Of a stretch of 64,000 nt of DNA, positions 51,040-59,152 are shown one piece after another. Made by a program: the position numbers and the translations under genes. Below the pieces are notes generated by a model. It was not told where the DNA came from. It saw only the letters and a list, made by a program, of their open reading frames with translations, and searched no databases. Position 1 is the first letter of the stretch. Every line of letters starts with the position of its first letter. Source of the stretch: Burkholderiaceae bacterium DAT-1 (GTDB lineage Bacteria; Pseudomonadota; Gammaproteobacteria; Burkholderiales; Chitinimonadaceae); assembly GCA_019084025.1 (NCBI GenBank), contig JAHRBI010000007.1:186001-250000 (forward strand), given 5' to 3'.

Positions 51040-51639
51040 ATGCAAATCAAAGCTTTGCTGGCCTGTCTGGCTGTTGCTACCGCATTAAACGTGAAACTAT
51101 CTGCCACCGAATTTCCCGGTGTGCCGCATGGCTGGATAGCATCGCCTGCAGTAGGCGTTCAGTATCAGGCTGGATACGATTCGGAGATGCAGGCCGCCTT
51201 TTTGTCCAGTCAATCCGCGTCAGATCAGCTCGGTGCCCTGACGCAAACTGTGGATGTTCAACCCTACCTGAACCGGCATCTCACTTTGTATATCGAAGCT
51301 AGAAACGATGGTTTCGAGGGTAAGGCTGAGTTTTTCCTGCAGGCCAAGGGCGGAGGCAGCACACATAGTACTTCGGCCAATATCGAGGCCAAGCCGGGTG
51401 TCTGGCAGAAGTTGCACATCGCAATGGGCGTAGAAACCGCTAACGGCTTCAAATCGCCGCTCAAGACCCTTGAGCTAGGCGTGGTCGCTAGGGGCAAAGG
51501 CAGGATCTGGTTCCGCAATGCAGCGCTCGAAAGCCAGAGTCTGGAAGCCGCACGGAAGCTGTATGAACAACCGATCCATTCCAAACTGCCCGACCAAGAA
51601 GCAGGTTCGGCACTGAACAATCTCGAATTTAAGCCCTGA
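51040..51639 (+). CDS. Secreted protein of unknown function upstream of a LytS/LytR-type pair
   Basis: A 199-residue protein with a signal peptide (IKALLACLAVATALNVKLSA) and a periplasmic or secreted domain: VPHGWIASPAVGVQYQAGYD, TVDVQPYLNRHLTLYIEARN and FFLQAKGGGSTHS. The pattern recalls beta-sandwich carbohydrate-binding-like folds, but no family is assigned. The start follows AAGGAG. Its stop overlaps the kinase start (TGATG), so it may be an input partner for that kinase. Confidence 0.75.
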   Translation: MQIKALLACLAVATALNVKLSATEFPGVPHGWIASPAVGVQYQAGYDSEMQAAFLSSQSASDQLGALTQTVDVQPYLNRHLTLYIEARNDGFEGKAEFFLQAKGGGSTHSTSANIEAKPGVWQKLHIAMGVETANGFKSPLKTLELGVVARGKGRIWFRNAALESQSLEAARKLYEQPIHSKLPDQEAGSALNNLEFKP

Positions 51640-52646
51640 TGCAATCTGTACCTCATCCCTTTCAGATATTTGACGAGAGAGCCGTGGCTGGCGTTGTGCT
51701 CGCATCGCTGGCTACAGGAATAATCCGCTGGATGATGCCTTCCGCGCTTATCACGGACTTTCTGGTACTCGTGCTCTGCTATTCGGGCATGGTGGTCTGG
51801 CTATGGGGAGGTCGTCAATTGACGACCCCGCGCCTCAGCGCGTTGTATGCGGTTGCCGGCCTAGTGCTGACCAGTGCGCTCTCTGTCCCGCTATTAAGAC
51901 TACATACCGGTCCAATGAGTGCACGATCGTGGCTGGCACAGGTATCCATCGTCATTACCCTGAATGGGGTATTGCTGCTGCCGGGGCTTGTTAAACGCTG
52001 GCTGGCCTGGCGGGAGCACAGTGTGCTCGCAGAACAAGCGCGGCAGCATGCAATCGAGCGCACGCTGCTTCAGGCCCGGTTAGCTGCGCTGCAAGGTCAG
52101 ATCGAACCGCACTTTCTGTTCAATACCCTCGCCAATGTGCGTTATCTCGTCGAACGGGACAGCGCTAAAGCCAATACCATGCTGGCACATCTGATCGATT
52201 ATCTGCGAGCAACCCTGCCTGAGCTGAGGCAGGGTGAGGCAACACTTGGGCAAGAGGTTGCTCGGGTGAAGGCCTATCTGGATATCATGCAGATCCGCAT
52301 GGGGGAACGCTTGCAGTACCACATCGATGTGCCCGATGAGCTGTCGCCACTGCCAGTGCCGCCACTCTCGCTGGCCACATTGGTTGAAAATGCGCTAAAG
52401 CACGGCATTGAACCCAAACAAGGTGCAGGTGAAATCAACATTCAGGCAAGTCGACAGGGCAATGTGCTGCACATTCTCATTGAAGATGATGGGGCCGGCT
52501 TTTCTGAAACGGGCGGTGAAGGCGGCGTAGGGTTATCAAATCTTCAGGCCAGACTACATGGCTTGTATAGGGGTAAAGCACTGCTGGAACTCAGCGCGAG
52601 ACCAACCGGCGGTGTGTGCGCGCGCATTGAGATTCCTGTGGAATGA
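51639..52646 (+). CDS. LytS/AlgZ-type sensor histidine kinase
   Basis: A 335-residue kinase of the His_kinase (LytS/YehU) class. About four membrane helices fill the first 130 residues. The phosphoacceptor is in ALQGQIEPHFLFNTLANVRYL, and the ATPase has LVENALKHGIEPK, EDDGAGF and GVGLSNLQARL. It would phosphorylate the LytR-type regulator that overlaps its end. The signal is unknown, although the secreted protein upstream is a candidate. Confidence 0.88.
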   Translation: MQSVPHPFQIFDERAVAGVVLASLATGIIRWMMPSALITDFLVLVLCYSGMVVWLWGGRQLTTPRLSALYAVAGLVLTSALSVPLLRLHTGPMSARSWLAQVSIVITLNGVLLLPGLVKRWLAWREHSVLAEQARQHAIERTLLQARLAALQGQIEPHFLFNTLANVRYLVERDSAKANTMLAHLIDYLRATLPELRQGEATLGQEVARVKAYLDIMQIRMGERLQYHIDVPDELSPLPVPPLSLATLVENALKHGIEPKQGAGEINIQASRQGNVLHILIEDDGAGFSETGGEGGVGLSNLQARLHGLYRGKALLELSARPTGGVCARIEIPVE

Positions 52647-53389
52647 GGAAGATGAAAACAACTGCACTGATCGCCGAAGACGAGCCCCTGCTGCGCGCCC
52701 ACCTGAAAGAACTTCTGGCGCTTTACTGGCCTGATTTGAGCATTGTTGCCGAGGTCGATAATGGCGTGGATGCGCTGGCTGCCCTGGTGAGTCATCGCCC
52801 GGATGTTGCCTTTCTCGACATTCGCATGCCTGCGCTCAGTGGTCTTGAAGTAGCCAGCGCCGCTGCAGGGCACTGTCATATTGTCTTTATCACTGCATTT
52901 GATGAATATGCTATCCGCGCATTCGATCGCGGTGCAGTGGACTACCTGCTTAAACCAATCGATCCGCCACGGCTCGAACTCGCACTTAATCGCCTCAGGC
53001 AACGATTGCAGTCTATACCTGCCGACCTGACCGGTATCCTGAGTCAGCTGAACGAGCCGCAAAAGGCACCGCGCCTGCGCTGGATTCATGCCGCAACCGG
53101 CTTGCAAACGCGCATCGTTTCCGTCGAGCAGATCGGCGCTTTTGTTGCCGAAGCTAAGTACACCCGCCTGGTGGGCATTGGTACAGACGCGCATATCCGC
53201 AAGACGATCAAGGAGCTAACACAGTCGCTCGATCCTGAACAGTTCATTCAGGTCAGTCGTGGTGCAATTGTCAATCTGGCTCGTGTTGAGCGTATTTCGC
53301 GTGATGGAAGCGGTGGCATGAAAATCTGTGTGGACGGGATGGATATTGCAGTGAGCCAGGCGTATCAACACCAGTTCAGGCAGATGTAA
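52643..53389 (+). CDS. LytR/AlgR-type response regulator
   Basis: A 248-residue regulator with a receiver (LIAEDEPLLRAHL, phosphosite in VAFLDIRMPALSG, lysine in YLLKPIDPP) and a C-terminal LytTR DNA-binding domain (FVAEAKYTRLVG, KTIKELTQSLDPEQFIQVSRG). It overlaps the kinase by 4 bp when started at 52643; ATG 52652 is an alternative. LytTR regulators often control exopolysaccharide, adhesion or autolysis genes; no target can be named. Confidence 0.9.
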   Translation: MRKMKTTALIAEDEPLLRAHLKELLALYWPDLSIVAEVDNGVDALAALVSHRPDVAFLDIRMPALSGLEVASAAAGHCHIVFITAFDEYAIRAFDRGAVDYLLKPIDPPRLELALNRLRQRLQSIPADLTGILSQLNEPQKAPRLRWIHAATGLQTRIVSVEQIGAFVAEAKYTRLVGIGTDAHIRKTIKELTQSLDPEQFIQVSRGAIVNLARVERISRDGSGGMKICVDGMDIAVSQAYQHQFRQM

Positions 53390-53450
53390 TTTCATGTTGG
53401 GCATGGGTTAACGTCTGGAGTCAAATTGGTGAATACTGCTCATTCTGGTT

Positions 53451-53681
53451 TCGGCCAGTAGCGGACGGTGAACAGATGTGCTTCATAGCAGTCATTCAGG
53501 CATCAACGTACCTGCTGAGTATCAGCACTATTGTGCAAAACATCACTATTTACTGAGTCTATTGTTTTACTGACACAGCTCTGTCAAAATCAAGGCGTGG
53601 CGCGGGTTTGAAGGGTATAATCCGAAACTTTTATAAAAAATGTTAAGGTTGACCGATGGGTAGTTATATTTAATGTTAGGC
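53451..53681 (+). repeat. Leader repeat B (attI-like, promoter-bearing)
   Basis: 231-bp copy. The promoter-like pair TTGAAG/TATAAA has an 18-bp spacer. The leader ends in a perfect core site GTTAGGC (53675-53681). With 53390-53450 it makes the 356-bp gap after the LytTR gene; the first 60 bp hold nothing I can name. Confidence 0.72.
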
Positions 53682-53745
53682 GAATATTTCGTGACAGCAT
53701 ATAAAGCAGAAGTTGAAATGCGTTACATCAGGAAATGAGTGAAAT

Positions 53746-54213
53746 ATGGTAAGAACTACCGCAACTGACGCATCTGAGCAGAAAGTACTTGATGATGTCA
53801 AAAATTACGGTTGGCACGTCGTTGGAATACTCGAAGATGAACAGGGCCCTCCTTATAATTTTTCCGTAGGCTTTTGTGAAACACTTAACCATCCAGAAGT
53901 GGTAATTGTCGGATTGCCCAATGCTACTGCTCATCACCTAATAAACGATATTGGCGAATTGATCCGTGCTGGAGGGAAATTTGAACATGGCAGTATTTCC
54001 TCAGAAATTATAAATAATTACGATTGCCAGTTCATTGAAATAGCGCCCGAAAATAAACGAGCATATTTAGGGTACGCATGCTGGTACAATGAAGGTGATA
54101 TATTCCCAGCATTGCAATGCGTTTGGCCATCAAAGTTGGAAAAATTCCCGTGGGATCCTGACGCAAACTCTGAATTCAAGGAATTGCAATTTCTGCTTGG
54201 TGATCCCGCTTAG
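53746..54213 (+). CDS. DUF4262 protein in a gene cassette
   Basis: A 155-residue protein: NYGWHVVGILEDEQGPPYNF, SVGFCETLNHPEVVIVGLPN and FEHGSISSEIINNYDCQFIE, then YLGYACWYNEGDIFPALQCVWP. This matches the DUF4262 pattern, whose function is unknown; such proteins are often cassette-borne or near toxin and immunity loci. It has AT-rich codon use unlike the LytTR genes. It begins 64 bp after the leader junction. Confidence 0.8.
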   Translation: MVRTTATDASEQKVLDDVKNYGWHVVGILEDEQGPPYNFSVGFCETLNHPEVVIVGLPNATAHHLINDIGELIRAGGKFEHGSISSEIINNYDCQFIEIAPENKRAYLGYACWYNEGDIFPALQCVWPSKLEKFPWDPDANSEFKELQFLLGDPA

Positions 54214-54294
54214 AGGTTGCTGATAACAAAATCGTAAAAAATACGCAAGATCATAAACTTATGACCATAAAAACTCTGCTCTTTACAAGAATTC

Positions 54295-54382
54295 GCCTAG
54301 CAGTGCCGTACAGCGGAGACATAAAGCCTGCGGCTTTGTGTTCACTCCCTTCGGTCAGTCCCAATAACGGCTGGTGTTAGGC
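54295..54382 (+). repeat. attC site 4 (88 bp)
   Basis: Runs from GCCTAGC (54295-54301) to a perfect GTTAGGC (54376-54382). The arms AGTGCCGT and AACGGCTGGT pair imperfectly, with AAGCCTGCGGCTT as an inner hairpin. It separates the DUF4262 cassette from the next one. Confidence 0.82.
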
Positions 54383-54429
54383 TACTCTTTTAACCGCCAC
54401 CAGTTGAATTCACTAGGCACAAAAAAACA

Positions 54430-54738
54430 ATGGGCAGTAACCTCAATGAAGACAGCTACATGGAATGTGTGGTGCATGGAGTCCGAAAGCCTGCACTGAT
54501 ATGTAGGCACCTTCACCGTGGCAAAAATCTTGGCTTCTTTGAGGAAGCCACAGCCGATCTGCCTTGGCTGCAGCAAGCGATATGCAGAAGGTGTGAAATG
54601 GTCTCAAATTCGATTTGCAGAATTCCGCTAATCGGCTACAGCTTGTACGTCCGATATTCAAAGCCTTTGTTCGTTTGCGAAGGCTGTTTTGAAGTCACTC
54701 GGAAACGCAACCTGCTTCCAACCCAAATCGGGCGTTAA
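54430..54738 (+). CDS. Cysteine-rich cassette ORF, unknown function
   Basis: A 102-residue protein with six cysteines in spaced pairs or singles (MECVVHGVRKPALICRHL, then QAICRRCEMVSN, SICRIPL, FVCEGCFEV). The CRRC and CEGC pairs plus histidines suggest zinc binding. Start ATG at 54430, with ATG 54460 (MECVVHG) possible. No known family. It follows attC 4 by 47 bp. Its stop is in CGTTAA, but no clear attC follows. Confidence 0.65.
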   Translation: MGSNLNEDSYMECVVHGVRKPALICRHLHRGKNLGFFEEATADLPWLQQAICRRCEMVSNSICRIPLIGYSLYVRYSKPLFVCEGCFEVTRKRNLLPTQIGR

Positions 54739-54910
54739 TCCGCTCAATGCTTGCAAGTCAACATGCCTACAACCTAGTGCCTATGGCGGCCACAAAAGAA
54801 GGCAGGCGGCGAAATGCTAGGGCTAGCCAAATACTGGCAAGGCTCCCGTGGCCCCAATCATTTCCAATACGCCCTCCAGCCTTCGGCTTTCGGCACCGGT
54901 TAATCTGGGA

Positions 54911-54955
54911 GTTAAACGTCTGCTCTTTCCAAGCTCGAACTTCCGCATCGGGTCG
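54911..54955 (+). repeat. Right-end repeat of element B
   Basis: Begins GTTAAAC (54911-54917) and continues CTCTTTCCAAGCTCGAAC, then TTCCGCATCGGGTCG. It matches the right ends of elements C and D. The sequence from 54739 to 54910 holds no gene and probably a decayed attC. Confidence 0.55.
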
Positions 54956-55034
54956 TTTCCAGCCAGCCACCATTTCAAAGATCGACACCTTCCCATCTCA
55001 CACCGCTGAACGGCACTGAGCAAGGGCTGGTTCG

Positions 55035-55391
55035 TTAACTGATCAGGATCAGCACCAGCCCGATGGCCGCCGGTAATCCCTGAATAAAGAGAATCTTGCG
55101 ACTTGCAGTGAGCGAACCATAGATGCCGGCGACCAATACACACGCAAGGAAAAACAGTTTCACTTGCGTCCCAGCATCGCCAAGCAGTAATCCCCACATC
55201 AGGCCTGCAGCAAGGAATCCGTTATACAGGCCCTGATTGGCCGCCAGTACTTTGGTGGCCTCGGCCTGTTCTGCACTGAGGCGGAAGGCTTTGCGTCCGG
55301 CTGGCTTAGTCCACAAGAACATTTCCAATACGAGGATGTAGACGTGCAGCAATGCGACGAGGGCTGTCACGATGTTGATGGCAAAAGTCAT
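55035..55391 (-). CDS. DUF1304 small membrane protein
   Basis: A 118-residue protein with about four membrane helices: INIVTALVALLHVYILVLEM, GLYNGFLAAGLMWGLL, KLFFLACVLVAGIYG and GLPAAIGLVLILIS. The NQGLYNGFLA motif and the length match DUF1304 (YqjF-like small inner-membrane proteins). Function unknown. It is a stand-alone gene on the minus strand next to element B. Confidence 0.85.
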   Translation of the reverse strand: MTFAINIVTALVALLHVYILVLEMFLWTKPAGRKAFRLSAEQAEATKVLAANQGLYNGFLAAGLMWGLLLGDAGTQVKLFFLACVLVAGIYGSLTASRKILFIQGLPAAIGLVLILIS

Positions 55392-55610
55392 GCTTGATCC
55401 TTATGTCGAGCCGAGAGGGCTATTAGCCTAGCCATCCGTCGGCATCAAATTTTTCACAGGCGCCAGCTTAAACCACCGCAGCCCGCACTTACGTGCAATC
55501 TTTCCGGACGCGGGCTGAATAGCAACAGGCAATACCAGGTCTGACCACTTATGTTCGCTAAGTGGGCCAAAGTATTTGACATTCTTTCATGTGTAAGATA
55601 AAACTGACAC

Positions 55611-55976
55611 ATGAAATCGATCCTTGAAACCCCGTCCGGGGATCAACTGCTCGCCATGCTGGCGGCATTGGGCAACCCCCATCGGCTGCGTATCGTGGCG
55701 GCATTGGCGAGAGGTGGGCGAAACTACGTCAGCCAATTGGCGCGTGAACTCGGCATCAGTCGGCCGCTGCTGCACTTGCATCTGCAGAAGCTTGAAGACG
55801 CGGGCTTGGTTTTCAGTCAGATGGAGCTATCAGCGGACGGCAAGGCACTTAACTTTTTTGACGTGACACAGTTCGGGTTCATGCTCACACCGCAAGCCAT
55901 TGCGGAGGCTGCCCAGACACTGAGCACGAACCAGGATGAATATGAGGGAATATGTCTGAGTCGGTGTATTTTTTGA
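55611..55976 (+). CDS. ArsR-like winged-helix regulator
   Basis: A 121-residue regulator: LLAMLAALGNPHRLRIVAAL is the typical ArsR/HTH start, VSQLARELGISRPLLHLHLQ the helix-turn-helix, and AGLVFSQMELSADGKALNFF the wing. No metal-binding cysteine motif is seen in the recognition region, so the signal is unknown. It overlaps the next ORF by 25 bp, so the group 55611-56677 is probably one operon. Confidence 0.85.
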   Translation: MKSILETPSGDQLLAMLAALGNPHRLRIVAALARGGRNYVSQLARELGISRPLLHLHLQKLEDAGLVFSQMELSADGKALNFFDVTQFGFMLTPQAIAEAAQTLSTNQDEYEGICLSRCIF

Positions 55977-56209
55977 CAATCGGATTGCCGCTACTGACTG
56001 TTTTGCTGGTGTTTGGCATGAAATATTTTGCAGCGATACAGCAGGCAAAAGCGAGTCAGGCACGAGAAGAAGCCTATCGGCTGCTTGCACTCGACATTGG
56101 CCAAACGCAACAGCAAGTTGTTGATGGCTTGAGCAAGACGCAAGCGGCAGTGGAAACGCTGAACGCACGTCTGGCCGAGATCGAACGCATCCTGAAACAG
56201 GTTGAATAA
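55952..56209 (+). CDS. Small membrane-anchored coiled-coil protein
   Basis: An 85-residue protein with one N-terminal membrane helix (VYFLTIGLPLLTVLLVFGM) and a coiled coil from about residue 28 (AREEAYRLLALDIGQTQQQV through RLAEIERILKQVE). The gene starts inside the regulator gene. It would be an inner-membrane protein. No family recognised. Confidence 0.75.
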   Translation: MSESVYFLTIGLPLLTVLLVFGMKYFAAIQQAKASQAREEAYRLLALDIGQTQQQVVDGLSKTQAAVETLNARLAEIERILKQVE

Positions 56210-56248
56210 GCCCTGTATTTACAAAAATAATTCTTTGGAGGAGGTCGC

Positions 56249-56677
56249 ATGCAGCATGTTTCGTTATTCCGATTGAACTGCTTGAGAGCACTGTATCTAT
56301 TTATCAGCATTGGGTTTGGCGCCTTCCTGCTTCCCGGCATCCTGAGCCCACACGCACCTTCTTCTCCGCCTACCGCGACGGTGGTCGACCACATGCTGCT
56401 GGCCTTCTGGCTGTTGTCCCTATTGGGCATACGTTACCCGCTACAGATGCTGCCCGTATTGCTATGGGAAATCATCTGGAAAACGGTGTGGGTGGCACTT
56501 GTCGCGATTCCCCAATGGCGTAGTGGACACATGGAGCACTTTACCGAAGCCAATTTGAGTTGGATCCCATTGCTGGTCATTTGCTATGCCGCTGTGCCGT
56601 GGCGCTATGTATTCACGCACTATCTACTTAAAGCATCCGAACCATGGCGCAAGCAGGTGGGTACGCAAGGCGGTTAG
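56249..56677 (+). CDS. Four-helix membrane protein of unknown function
   Basis: A 142-residue protein with four predicted membrane segments (ALYLFISIGFGAFLLPGIL, DHMLLAFWLLSLLG, IIWKTVWVALVAI, WIPLLVICYAAVPW). The start follows GGAGGAGG, a strong ribosome site. No catalytic motif. It probably belongs with the regulator and coiled-coil genes upstream, and could be their target. Confidence 0.75.
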   Translation: MQHVSLFRLNCLRALYLFISIGFGAFLLPGILSPHAPSSPPTATVVDHMLLAFWLLSLLGIRYPLQMLPVLLWEIIWKTVWVALVAIPQWRSGHMEHFTEANLSWIPLLVICYAAVPWRYVFTHYLLKASEPWRKQVGTQGG

Positions 56678-56885
56678 TGCAAACCTTGCGGCAGGCGCCG
56701 CAGTGATGCGCTGGCTGCCTACTGTTCAGTGACCGCAGTACATAAATATTGCGAATCTGCCTGATATCCTAAGCGAATGACTCGCGTTGTTAAGCATTGG
56801 TCTTCGGCCTGATTGGACGTTAGGGGGATCAGAATTCGGCAGCAATTGGATCGATTGCTGCCGTTTTGTGCGGAAAATCAGATGC

Positions 56886-58097
56886 TTACAGCAAGTGATC
56901 CAGCAACTCGGGTCCGAAGACTTCGCGGTGGATACGCTCGGATGCAACGCCTTTTTCAAGTAGTGCCTGCCATTGCTGCTGCATGAATCCTAGCGGCCCG
57001 CAGAGATAGAATTCAGCATTTTGCATCTCGTTGTTCCAGAGCGTATTCAAATCCAAACGGCCTTCGTGCCAGATACCTTTGCTCATTCGATCGTCGGAGC
57101 GCGGTTGTTCGTAAAAGATGGCCGTCCTGAGTTGGATCAGTTGGATATGTGCTGCAGCCAGATCATCACGTAGAGCGTGGCGTCCACCGTGCTGGGTCGC
57201 ATGTGCAAACAGGATCGGACGGGTGGAACCGGTGGCGGCCAGATTGTTGAGCGTCGAGATCATGGGGGTAATACCGACACCGGCAGAGAGCAGTACGATC
57301 GGGTGGCTGGCATCCAGGTCCGGTGTAAAGTCGCCGCACGGTGCGCTAACCATCAATGTACTGTCCGGACGCAGATGGGTATGCAGCCAGTTTGAGACCC
57401 GCCCAGCCGGCGTCATCGAGTTGCCATCTTCACGCTTGACCGAAATTCGCCACCAGGGTTTGTCGGGTGAGTCTGACAGACTGTACTGGCGCAATTGGCG
57501 CAATCCTTCATCTGCAAAGTCTACGGCTACGGATACATACTGGCCCGGGTTAAAGCGACCCGGCGAAGTACCGTCAGGCGTTTGCAAATACCAGGAGCTT
57601 ACGTCTTCGCTCTCCTTGCGTTGCTCGATCACTTTCAGGGTACGCAATTCACCGGGCGTTCTGCCAATGCGCATACCGAGTCGTGCTTCTGCGGCGATCA
57701 GCTCGCCTGCCAGCAACCAGTAGGCCTCATCCCAGGCAGCGAGCAAAGGGGGAGTAGCGGCGTCGCCCAGCACTTCAGCAATTGCAGCAATCAAGTGACG
57801 GCCTACGATGGGGTAGTGCGCAGGTGTGATGCCCACCGAAACGTGCTTGTGCACAATACGTTCCATGACGGGGGCCAGTGCAGCTGCGTTGTCGATGTTG
57901 GCAGCGTAAGCAAATACCGCAGCCGCCAGGGATTGCTGTTGCGATCCATTAGCCTGATTGCCCAGATTGAATAGATTGTTCAATTCCGGATGGGCCGCAA
58001 ACATCCTTTGATAGAAACAACGGGTAATGGCAAGGCCATGCTCGCGCAGTACGGGTACGCTGGCGGCGATAAAGGGTCTGGATTGACTGGAGATCAT
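56886..58097 (-). CDS. hmp: Flavohaemoprotein nitric-oxide dioxygenase Hmp
   Basis: A 403-residue three-domain enzyme that turns NO into nitrate with O2 and NAD(P)H. The globin domain (ITRCFYQRMFAAHPEL, proximal histidine in VHKHVSVG near residue 85) is followed by the FAD domain (RQYSLSDSPDKPWWRISVKR) and the NAD domain (LLSAGVGITPMISTL, YLCGPLGFM). An NsrR-like site lies directly upstream of its start. Confidence 0.95.
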   Translation of the reverse strand: MISSQSRPFIAASVPVLREHGLAITRCFYQRMFAAHPELNNLFNLGNQANGSQQQSLAAAVFAYAANIDNAAALAPVMERIVHKHVSVGITPAHYPIVGRHLIAAIAEVLGDAATPPLLAAWDEAYWLLAGELIAAEARLGMRIGRTPGELRTLKVIEQRKESEDVSSWYLQTPDGTSPGRFNPGQYVSVAVDFADEGLRQLRQYSLSDSPDKPWWRISVKREDGNSMTPAGRVSNWLHTHLRPDSTLMVSAPCGDFTPDLDASHPIVLLSAGVGITPMISTLNNLAATGSTRPILFAHATQHGGRHALRDDLAAAHIQLIQLRTAIFYEQPRSDDRMSKGIWHEGRLDLNTLWNNEMQNAEFYLCGPLGFMQQQWQALLEKGVASERIHREVFGPELLDHLL

Positions 58098-58108
58098 GGT
58101 TTTCTCAT

Positions 58109-58131
58109 AAGTGGTAAATAAAATGCAACTT
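58109..58131 (-). promoter_or_regulatory. NsrR-like operator upstream of hmp
   Basis: On the minus strand AAGTTGCATTTTATTTACCA continues to CTT; it keeps the AAGnTGCATTT half and ends ACTT, as in NsrR sites, though its second half is weak. It ends about 12 bp before the hmp start and so would block the promoter or early elongation. Confidence 0.65.
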
Positions 58132-58398
58132 TTATGGCGAGGTAATTAGCGGGGCAGCGTGTGTTTGACGCTCCACGTTGTGTTTACTTAGCTCGGCGTC
58201 TTCGGCTGCGAGTCGTAATACATAGCCCAGCTTGAACAGCGCTGGTCCAATGATCAATAAAAGGTGGCCGCCGACCTGGATCGGGATGCTGAGTCGCGTG
58301 GCGATCAGATAGGCACTGTACAGTCCGGACAGACTCAGTGTGGTTCCCAATGTGATGAGAGACGCTGACCAGCGACGGCATAGTATGACGGATGGCAT
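58132..58398 (-). CDS. Small membrane protein of the nsrR-hmp locus
   Basis: An 88-residue protein with two membrane segments (LITLGTTLSLSGLYSAYLIA, QVGGHLLLIIGPALFKLGYV) and a charged C-terminus. The ATG at 58398 follows AAGGAAA and comes 2 bp after the nsrR stop. No family recognised. Given its place between nsrR and hmp it may take part in the NO response. Confidence 0.75.
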   Translation of the reverse strand: MPSVILCRRWSASLITLGTTLSLSGLYSAYLIATRLSIPIQVGGHLLLIIGPALFKLGYVLRLAAEDAELSKHNVERQTHAAPLITSP

Positions 58399-58399
58399 A

Positions 58400-58858
58400 T
58401 CAATTTCCTTTCGGATGAAGCGAAACAAATTGCCGATGCAATGTAATGATGGCGTCTCCGGTATGGCTTTTGCAGACGTCTGCCAGCGTGAATTCGTCCA
58501 TCTTGCGGTAAAAGGCGTCTAGACCCGCATTGAGGGCAGCTTTCAGCAAGCAATCCCGGCGCAGCGCGCATGGCGGATCATTACAATCGATCAATTCACT
58601 TACCTCCTCCAGGCCTTTCAGTATCTGACCTAGCGGCAGCTGAATAGCATGGGCGCCAAGCCTGAGCCCTCCGTTCCGACCCCGGATTGCATCCACCCAG
58701 CCCAGCTTGCCGAGCCTGTTCACCACCTTGACAAGGTGGTTGTGTGGTACCTGGAATTGTTCGGCAATTTCTGCGATGGTGATTGGATCCGCGCGCTCAT
58801 GCTGACTTAGGTACATCAGTACGCGCAGGCCAAGATCAGAGAATCGGGTGAGCTGCAT
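58400..58858 (-). CDS. nsrR: Nitric-oxide-sensing Rrf2 repressor NsrR
   Basis: A 152-residue Rrf2-family regulator. The winged HTH (LTRFSDLGLRVLMYL, VPHNHLVKVVNRLGKLGWV, GRNGGLRLG) is followed by a cysteine trio CNDPPCALRRDC, the ligand pattern for the Fe-S cluster in NsrR. NO breaks the cluster and releases DNA. NsrR-like sites sit upstream of this gene and of hmp. The assignment to NsrR over IscR rests on spacing and neighbours. Confidence 0.92.
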   Translation of the reverse strand: MQLTRFSDLGLRVLMYLSQHERADPITIAEIAEQFQVPHNHLVKVVNRLGKLGWVDAIRGRNGGLRLGAHAIQLPLGQILKGLEEVSELIDCNDPPCALRRDCLLKAALNAGLDAFYRKMDEFTLADVCKSHTGDAIITLHRQFVSLHPKGN

Positions 58859-58891
58859 ATTGGGCCTCTGCTAATGCGGCGTATCTTATAT

Positions 58892-58915
58892 AACATGCAT
58901 ATAAAATGCAACATT
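58892..58915. promoter_or_regulatory. NsrR operator upstream of nsrR
   Basis: AACATGCATATAAAATGCAA continues to CATT, nearly the palindrome AAnATGCATnTnnAATGCAnnTT of NsrR sites. It lies about 35 bp before the nsrR start, so the gene probably controls itself and the small membrane protein after it. Confidence 0.8.
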
Positions 58916-59152
58916 AAATGTGCTGGCGGACGGGCTATGTGCAAATTATCCTGCCATTTCATCTCTGATGGCTGCCATCGGGTTCTTTTCGACTAATCGA
59001 GCCGTCGAAGGGTGAGGTCGCCATTCACTACCCAAGTACCAGAAGGTCACAGCGGCATCTCATGAGTGACGGAATCCTCCTCTCGAACGGCGTAGACTAT
59101 TCTCTAGAGAATGGCGCAACCAGCATGAATTATCAGGCCCAAAGGAAAAACA

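Larger units (their letters stand above)
53451..54955 (+). mobile_element. Cassette-carrying element B
   Basis: Leader B (53451-53681) is followed by a DUF4262 cassette, attC 4, a cysteine-rich cassette, an unclear stretch of about 170 bp and the right-end repeat 54911-54955. Start TCGGCCAGTAGCGGACG and end ACTTCCGCATCGGGTCG are imperfect inverted copies. It sits between the LytTR operon and a DUF1304 gene. No recombinase gene is inside. Confidence 0.6.
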
